Assembly (NCBI GenBank): GCA_964391195.1
Contig: CAYMLG010000003.1
Span: 62,001-126,000, forward strand
Source of the DNA: JAAYXE01 sp964391195
Lineage (GTDB): Bacteria > Chloroflexota > Anaerolineae > Anaerolineales > UBA4823
Reading direction: 5' to 3'
Length of the DNA: 64,000 nucleotides
Part shown: piece by piece, positions 59,046 to 64,000 of the stretch
Numbering within the stretch: position 1 is the stretch's first letter
How the letters are laid out: every line of letters starts with the position of its first letter
Made by a program: the position numbers and the translations under genes
Notes under the pieces: generated by a model
The model's input: only the letters and a program-made list of their open reading frames with translations
Databases searched by the model: none
What the model was told of the DNA's origin: nothing

Positions 59046-59391
59046 CGAAGGCGACCTGCACCGGCCGGCCGCAAACGCCCAGCAAATGCCGCTCCAACCG
59101 CGCCGCCACCCGCTCTTCCAGCAGCTCGCGCAGTTGGTCGTCTTCGACCGCGGCGGTAAAACGCAGCACAGCCGGGTCAAAACGGACCAGTCTTACCGGC
59201 GAGAGCCAACGCTGAAACACCGGCCGAGACATATCATCCTGCAGCAGAGCCAGGGCGATCTCCCACGCCTGCCGGCCGCTGTAGCGAGAATTCTCCCTCA
59301 GCGGTAGATCCAGAGAGTAATGATCCCTGCGTGGAGACTTGCGCAAGGTGCGGGAAAGACTTTTAATCAGGGCGGGAAACTCGATATGCAT
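59032..59391 (-). CDS. stand-alone DnaA domain I-like protein
   Basis: 119 residues. Residues about 40-118 look like the N-terminal protein-interaction domain of DnaA: AWEIALALLQDDMSRPVFQRWLSPVRLVRFDPAVLRFTAAVEDDQLRELLEERVAARLERHLLGVCGRPVQVAFV. The Trp-containing helix, the LRF strand and the final xGRPVxVxFV are typical. The ATPase and DNA-binding domains of DnaA are absent. Domain I binds DnaB and initiation regulators, so a free copy could compete with DnaA; that is inference. Promoter elements with a LexA-type box lie about 70 bases upstream. The ribosome site is weak. Confidence 0.75.
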   Translation of the reverse strand: MHIEFPALIKSLSRTLRKSPRRDHYSLDLPLRENSRYSGRQAWEIALALLQDDMSRPVFQRWLSPVRLVRFDPAVLRFTAAVEDDQLRELLEERVAARLERHLLGVCGRPVQVAFVTWR

Positions 59392-59457
59392 GGTCCATTT
59401 CTCTTTCTAGCGGTCCTTTGGGACCGGTCGGTCCATTGACACCTCTTCCCCCGACAT

Positions 59458-59487
59458 ATTATATCAGAACATGTGTTCTAAAAACAA
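59458..59487 (-). promoter_or_regulatory. promoter with embedded LexA-type box
   Basis: On the minus strand TTGTTT (59487-59482), 18 bases, TATAAT (59463-59458). The spacer contains AGAACACATGTTCT (59479-59466), a 5-4-5 inverted repeat matching the Gram-positive LexA core GAAC-RNRY-GTTC. A repressor bound there would block the promoter. Confidence 0.65.
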
Positions 59488-59560
59488 ACGAGTTTTCTCG
59501 CGCACAGCGGTTGGAGAGTTAAATAGACATCCCACCCCCATCGCACGCTCCTCCGCCTTA

Positions 59561-59593
59561 ATAAAAGCGGGCGGGCCAGACTACGGCCCGCCC
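59561..59593 (-). terminator. intrinsic terminator of the secreted-protein gene
   Basis: A 9-bp GC stem (59585-59593 with 59569-59577, 7-base loop) is followed by GCTTTTATT on the minus strand. Confidence 0.75.
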
Positions 59594-59629
59594 ACATGGC
59601 AGTGACGAGAGAGCGTCGAACAGTTACGG

Positions 59630-61825
59630 CTACGGACAAGCTTGTAGGGTGACATCGTCCACGAACATGGAGGTCACCCGCTTGACACCGTTCCGTGGGC
59701 CGTCGTTGAAGGTGCCGAACTGGATGCTGATCGTCTGGCCTCGATATGCGGAGAGGTCGAACTGCCTGTTAATCCAGGTCTGCTCGTTGCTGCGTATCCA
59801 CAACAGCGTATCGATCCAGTAGCCGTTCCGGTCGAGGATGAGCACGTACTGCACATCATGCCCCTCGGCCGCGGCGGCGTTCAGTTCTCCGGTCGGCGAC
59901 TCCACCATCGCCGAAGTTGCGTCAGCTTCCACTTCCTCTGATTCCGCATACAGCCAGAAATTCAGATTAGCGCTGGAAGCATTGCTCGGGATGGTGACCG
60001 TCTGCCTGAAGTCGGAATAGCTGAAGCGGTCGTGGGCAGTGAACACGATGCCGGTGCGCATCGACTGGACGCCGGTGTGGGCCTGCCGGTTGCTGTAACC
60101 GGCGCTGAATGCCGTCAGCGGGATGGTCCAGGCGCTGGCCTGTTCGAAGCCGTTGTTGCTGATCAGTTCAGAACAGATGCCGGGTTGAGGCGTAGGGGTG
60201 GGGATCACCGGCGTCGGGAGCGGGGTGCTGGTAGGCAGCGGCGTAGCCGTAGGCGGGAGAGGGGTGCCGGTAGGCGGGAGCGGAGTGGAGGTCGGCCCGG
60301 TACCGGTGCACACGTCCAGCACAGCGCTGTCCACATACATACTGGTGGCCCCACCAACGCCGTTGTTAAAGGTGCCGAATTGAATTCGCAAGGTGCGACC
60401 GCGATAAGCGGTCAAGTCGAAAGTGAGCGGGGTCCAGGTCCGGCTGTTCGAATGCGTCCAGAACAGGTAATCGATGATAAACCCGCCGGAATCCAGCAGA
60501 AGGACGTACTGGGCATCGTCCGCCAGGACCTCGGTGCCGAACTCGACATCCATGCGGGGGCGCTGCGGCTCGGCCGCCTCGGAAAGGGCTGAGGCGCCGG
60601 TGCTCTGGGGATAAATATACATGGTCAGTTTGACGCTGGTGGCCGTCGCAGGGATAAAAACGGACTGGTAGGCGTCTGAGTAGCTGAACCGGTTTTGAGC
60701 CGGGTTGGTGATGCCGGTGCGCATGGAGCGGACGCCATCCTGAGCCACATCGGTGGAGAAAGCAGCCGAGTACTCGGTGATGGGAATATTCCAGGAGCCA
60801 TTGGTCTCGAAGGAGCTGTTCCCAAAATAATTGGTGCAGGCCGTAGTGCCGCCGCCCGGAGGGGTGGTGGGGGTGTCGGAGGTGCACACCGAGTATGAGA
60901 TATCGTCTACATACATGGCGGCGAGGCCACCGGCGCCATCATTGTAGGTGCCCGCCTGGATTTTCACCTGGCGTCCGGCATAGCGGGAGAGGTCGAACTC
61001 GAACAAGGTCCACTGCTGATCGTTCCTGAGGCCGGTGAAGAGGTAGTCGATAACGTTATTGTTCTGGTCAAGCAAGAGCACGTAATGCAAATCGCCAGCC
61101 ACGGTCGCCCCAGGGGTTTCGCCGAGGAACGAGTCCGCCGGCACTCCCACCTCGAGGCGGGGCTGGGCGGCGGGGTTGATGGGCGTGGTGGCGATGGGGT
61201 ACAGCCACAGGCGGAGCGTAGCGTTATCGACGGAGGCGGGGAGGTTGATCACCGGACTGCGGACTGAGGAATAGCTCTCCCGATTCGTGCCGCTGAGGAT
61301 GCCGGTGCGGGCCGAAAAGCTATCGGTATGACCGGCATTGGTCACTCTGCCGGCTGTAGCCGGGGTTGGCGGATACACCCAGTAGCTGTCATCGGTGAAA
61401 CTGCCGTTGGAGACCACCTCACTGCAGGCGGCTACAGCCAGGATGGTCTCCGCCCGAGGATCGCTTTGAGGATCGACGGTGACCATCGAAGGCGTAAAGT
61501 AATAATTCTCTTTCTCGGCCGAGAGGACCAGTTCGCCCGTCTGACCTTTCAACGGGAGATTGTAGTAACCGTTCGCATCGGTGGTCGCCGTGTTGCCGAA
61601 GTTGTCGACCACGGATACACCCTTGAGTGGTTGGCCGTTGATTTCGATCACTCGGCCGGTCAAACTATCCGGCGCCGGGCGAAATAAGAAGGGGAGGAAG
61701 ATCTGCGCCCAAGGGGTCGGCTGGGCGCCCTGCTGGCCCGGGCTCCCCTGAACGACTTGCGGGGCAATCCCAAGGCCCGCCAACAGAACGGCAAGAACTA
61801 AAATGAATCGAAAGAGGTTTCTCAT
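59630..61825 (-). CDS. secreted protein with three tandem beta-sandwich modules
   Basis: 731 residues. Signal peptide (about 1-27), a CarboxypepD_reg-like domain (about 53-125, LTGRVIEINGQPLKGVSVVDNFGN), then three copies of a module of about 180 residues (about 134-315, 330-510, 550-731). Each module starts with a Cys and N(G/S)SFE, has (M)RTGI, then FSYS or an equivalent, YVL(L/I)LD, TW..(L/R)(T)FDL..YRG, IQFGTFN(D/N)G and MYVDD, and ends in Cys. A Thr/Pro repeat linker precedes the last module. The modules resemble the carbohydrate- or protease-associated jelly-roll type but I cannot name the family. No catalytic domain is seen. AAGGAG is seven bases before ATG 61825. Confidence 0.8.
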   Translation of the reverse strand: MRNLFRFILVLAVLLAGLGIAPQVVQGSPGQQGAQPTPWAQIFLPFLFRPAPDSLTGRVIEINGQPLKGVSVVDNFGNTATTDANGYYNLPLKGQTGELVLSAEKENYYFTPSMVTVDPQSDPRAETILAVAACSEVVSNGSFTDDSYWVYPPTPATAGRVTNAGHTDSFSARTGILSGTNRESYSSVRSPVINLPASVDNATLRLWLYPIATTPINPAAQPRLEVGVPADSFLGETPGATVAGDLHYVLLLDQNNNVIDYLFTGLRNDQQWTLFEFDLSRYAGRQVKIQAGTYNDGAGGLAAMYVDDISYSVCTSDTPTTPPGGGTTACTNYFGNSSFETNGSWNIPITEYSAAFSTDVAQDGVRSMRTGITNPAQNRFSYSDAYQSVFIPATATSVKLTMYIYPQSTGASALSEAAEPQRPRMDVEFGTEVLADDAQYVLLLDSGGFIIDYLFWTHSNSRTWTPLTFDLTAYRGRTLRIQFGTFNNGVGGATSMYVDSAVLDVCTGTGPTSTPLPPTGTPLPPTATPLPTSTPLPTPVIPTPTPQPGICSELISNNGFEQASAWTIPLTAFSAGYSNRQAHTGVQSMRTGIVFTAHDRFSYSDFRQTVTIPSNASSANLNFWLYAESEEVEADATSAMVESPTGELNAAAAEGHDVQYVLILDRNGYWIDTLLWIRSNEQTWINRQFDLSAYRGQTISIQFGTFNDGPRNGVKRVTSMFVDDVTLQACP

Positions 61826-62129
61826 TGCCTGACTCCTTGTATGCTTCTGTATAACAGCCCGCTGCTCCTGACAGGCAGGCATTGCGATTCCTTAGGCTCA
61901 CCCCGCTCCGGAACACTTTGTTGCAGTCTTACCCGATGTTCGGGCCCCAATGCTGGCGCCGTGAGGTCAAATAAAGGACATTTGTGGTTATGTGAAAATC
62001 GGGTAAACTCACCATGAGCATATATAGGTTTTGCCTTCAGGGCAATAAAAAGCTCATATAATCCTTAAAGAAACATGACCGCAGAGGGCTCGCCTCTGCG
62101 GTTATATGTTGCAATGAGCATGCCAATTT
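61826..62129. other. 304-base spacer
   Basis: It holds the leader of the secreted-protein gene on the right-to-left strand and, at 62078-62102, the terminator of the kinase gene. No further gene or recognisable RNA was seen. Confidence 0.5.
62078..62102 (-). terminator. terminator of the sensor kinase gene
   Basis: A 10-bp perfect stem (62078-62087 with 62093-62102, 5-base loop); on the minus strand CATGTTTCTTT follows. Confidence 0.6.
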
Positions 62130-64000
62130 TCACTTTGAGATGCGCTGGCGGGGCAATTCGACTATGAACTGTGTCCCTTTATTCGGCTCACTCATGGCGG
62201 AGATCGTCCCGCCATGGCGCTCGACGATCTTGCGGCAGATGGCCAGGCCGATCCCGGTGCCTTCGTAGGCATCCCTGGGGTTCAAGCGCTGGAAGGGGAG
62301 GAAAATTCGCTCCAGATACTGTGGATCGAACCCGATCCCGTTGTCTTCGACGATCAACACCACACGATCCGTGGATTGCAGCCGGGCGGAGATGCGCACC
62401 CGGGGAGCCTCACCCTGGCGGTGGAACTTCAGCGCGTTGTTCACCAAATTCATAAACAACTGGCGCATTTGGGTTGCATCGGCCTCGACCACCGGCAGAT
62501 CGCCTACTTCGATCGTCCCCTGGGTCGCTTCGATGCGGTGCTCCAGATCGGAGAGGACGTCGGCCAACACCTTGTCAAGATCCACCGGTGCGAAAGGCAG
62601 GCCCTTCGTGGTCACCCGTGAATAAGCCAGCAGATCTGTGATCATCATCTGCATGCGGCTGGCGGCGTTCTGCATCCGTTTCAGGTAATCTTTGGCGGTC
62701 TCATCCAGCACATCTGTGTACCGCATTTCCAGGCGGTTGGAGAAAGACTGGATCTTCCGCAGCGGTTCTTGCAAGTCGTGCGAGGCGATAAAAGCGAAAT
62801 CTTGCAGGTCGCGATTGCTGCGCTCCAATTGCCTGGCGTAGGCTCTCAGGGCATCCTGGGCGTCACGAAGGCTGCTCACATCGTTGAGCACAGCGACCGC
62901 CCCGAGCTGCTTGCCTTTTATGAAGACGGGAGCGGCTGAAGCCAGGACAGAAATCTCTCGGCCCTCGGCATTGATCAGGTCGAAGGATACATTGCGGATG
63001 GTCTCCCCGTGCAGGGCGCGCATGGACGGCAGTTCATCGATGCTGATCGTCCGCCCATCCGGATGGCGGATCTCGAGACGAGGGATCACCTGATTGCGAT
63101 AATCACCGGTGGGCTCGAACCCGAACATGGCGGTCATCGCCGGGTTGGCCCGCACCAGGGCCCCTTGCATATTGAAAATGCCCACGGCCTCGGTCATCCC
63201 ATTGATGATCGTAGAGAGTTCCTCGGTGCGGCTGTCCGCTTCCTCGTGGGCGATGATGTGCTGGTAGCTGATCGAGGCCATAGCTCCCAACTGCACCAGC
63301 AAGGCCTCATCCTCCTGAGTGAATTCAGATCCATCGTACTTGTTGGACGCCATGATCATTCCACTCGGATTGCCATCATGGTCCACCAGGCGAACGCCGA
63401 GCAGCCCGCGCAGAGGCGCGTGCCCGGGCGGCAGGCCCCACCAGGAGGGATGGTTGCGCATTTCTTCGTCGGTCAAGCGCAAAACGGGGACCTCGCGGAG
63501 CAGATCGAGGTATATCCCGCCCATCTCAATGGTGAAGCTCGCCCCCGGCGGGCAGCCGGGCAAAGAAGGATCCCTGGCCGTTACCCCGATCTTGAATTCG
63601 CCATCGACGAACCCGTGCCCGGCCACACAAATACAGGCGCCGGTCAGCGCTCGGGCAGCCTCGACCACCTTCTGCATCAAGCTGTCGACCGTCCGCTCTA
63701 CCAGAAGTTCTTTACTGAAGTAGATCAGCGTATTGAGATGGGCCAGATATTCTTTCTGGCGTTCTGCACTGCGCCGCTGTTCGGTGACATCGTGGACGAT
63801 GGAGTAGAGGTAAACCTTCTCCTCATGATAAACCGGGCCGCTGTAGACATCTACATCCATAACCTGCCCATCTCTGCGGCGGTGCTGGAAGTGAAAATGG
63901 GATTGGAAGCCCGTTTGGGCCTGGCGCATCTTTTCGAACACCTGCTCTTCCGGCAGAGTATTCAGTTCGGTGATCCGCTTCGCCAGCAGCTCATCTCGGG
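62130..64000 (-). CDS. PAS-GAF-PAS sensor histidine kinase (5' end outside the window)
   Basis: The frame is open to the right edge, so the N-terminus is missing; a GTG at 63941 is in frame but lies inside a PAS domain. From the N-terminal side: a PAS domain with its PAC motif (DGQVMDVDVYSGPVYHEEKVYLYSIVHDVTEQ), a GAF domain (LNTLIYFSKELLVERTVDSLMQKV...), a second PAS (LSTIINGMTEAVGIFNMQGALVRANPAM), and a HisKA domain with phospho-acceptor His in FIASHDLQEPL. The ATPase is intact: MNLVNNALKF, VEDNGIGF, GTGIGLAIC. Phytochrome-type kinases have similar C-termini, but no bilin-binding GAF Cys motif was recognised. The partner regulator is not in view. Confidence 0.88.
   Translation of the reverse strand, partial: RDELLAKRITELNTLPEEQVFEKMRQAQTGFQSHFHFQHRRRDGQVMDVDVYSGPVYHEEKVYLYSIVHDVTEQRRSAERQKEYLAHLNTLIYFSKELLVERTVDSLMQKVVEAARALTGACICVAGHGFVDGEFKIGVTARDPSLPGCPPGASFTIEMGGIYLDLLREVPVLRLTDEEMRNHPSWWGLPPGHAPLRGLLGVRLVDHDGNPSGMIMASNKYDGSEFTQEDEALLVQLGAMASISYQHIIAHEEADSRTEELSTIINGMTEAVGIFNMQGALVRANPAMTAMFGFEPTGDYRNQVIPRLEIRHPDGRTISIDELPSMRALHGETIRNVSFDLINAEGREISVLASAAPVFIKGKQLGAVAVLNDVSSLRDAQDALRAYARQLERSNRDLQDFAFIASHDLQEPLRKIQSFSNRLEMRYTDVLDETAKDYLKRMQNAASRMQMMITDLLAYSRVTTKGLPFAPVDLDKVLADVLSDLEHRIEATQGTIEVGDLPVVEADATQMRQLFMNLVNNALKFHRQGEAPRVRISARLQSTDRVVLIVEDNGIGFDPQYLERIFLPFQRLNPRDAYEGTGIGLAICRKIVERHGGTISAMSEPNKGTQFIVELPRQRISK

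Noticed and set aside
59466..59479. Simple terminator stem
   Set aside because: The repeat is only 5-4-5 and sits between -35 and -10 boxes, which fits an operator, not a terminator.

Overview
The window looks like a chromosomal segment of a GC-rich bacterium of the phylum Chloroflexota, probably class Anaerolineae. This is inferred from the mixture of genes: multi-GAF SpoIIE-type and GGDEF sensors, LysM and lamin-tail surface proteins, a RodZ-like protein with two HTH domains, a papain-like/alpha-beta hydrolase fusion, and an Fe-S-type LarE. No rRNA, tRNA, CRISPR array, insertion sequence or phage gene was recognised. Gene density is high on both strands, and most genes are ordinary core or sensory genes.

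Left part (1-12600): LarE sulfur transferase; a PAS-GAF-GGDEF diguanylate cyclase; a 5'-truncated paralogue of a LysM protein; a HAD phosphatase; a complete, tightly overlapping mrpABCDEFG Na+/H+ antiporter operon; a GNAT acetyltransferase; and a divergent Cys-rich protein. 12600-21600: a PRC-barrel lipoprotein and a cytoplasmic PRC-barrel protein; an iron block (fur, feoB, a small 8-Cys protein, feoA with its own operator-like promoter); the papain/alpha-beta hydrolase fusion; and a second GNAT protein. 21600-31400: LysM surface protein, helix-hairpin-helix protein, recO, rplI, RodZ-like protein, rimO, a CysQ/HAL2-like phosphatase and a GT-C glycosyltransferase.

31500-40400: two adjacent PAS/GAF histidine kinases, the first with a degenerate ATP-binding domain; a run of minus-strand housekeeping genes (Tam-like methyltransferase, HAD, HD phosphohydrolase); and an AspT/YidE-type transporter. 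40500-46600: metH under a SAM-I riboswitch with a visible terminator/antiterminator; a SLOG-family gene behind a structured leader; and an HTH/PBP-like regulator. 46600-51200: recR, ybaB, a structured intergenic element, dnaX, a DUF1992 protein, a LysM-lamin-tail protein and a NYN RNase. 51200-57500: a hairpin-rich spacer, then a SigB-style partner-switching set (STAS, RsbW-like kinase, six-GAF SpoIIE phosphatase) and a VOC dioxygenase-like protein. 57600-64000: an MFS transporter, a stand-alone DnaA domain I protein with a LexA-type box inside its promoter, a three-module secreted protein, and a histidine kinase cut by the window edge.

Regulation is unusually readable. Several promoters carry an extended -10 (TGG before the hexamer). 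Four or five genes begin 7-8 nt after their -10 box and so look leaderless. Two envelope-protein genes share a near-identical promoter block. Long perfect hairpins separate many transcription units. The most interesting candidates are the protease-hydrolase fusion, the LexA-boxed DnaA-domain gene, and the structured leader of the SLOG gene beside a molybdate-type regulator.
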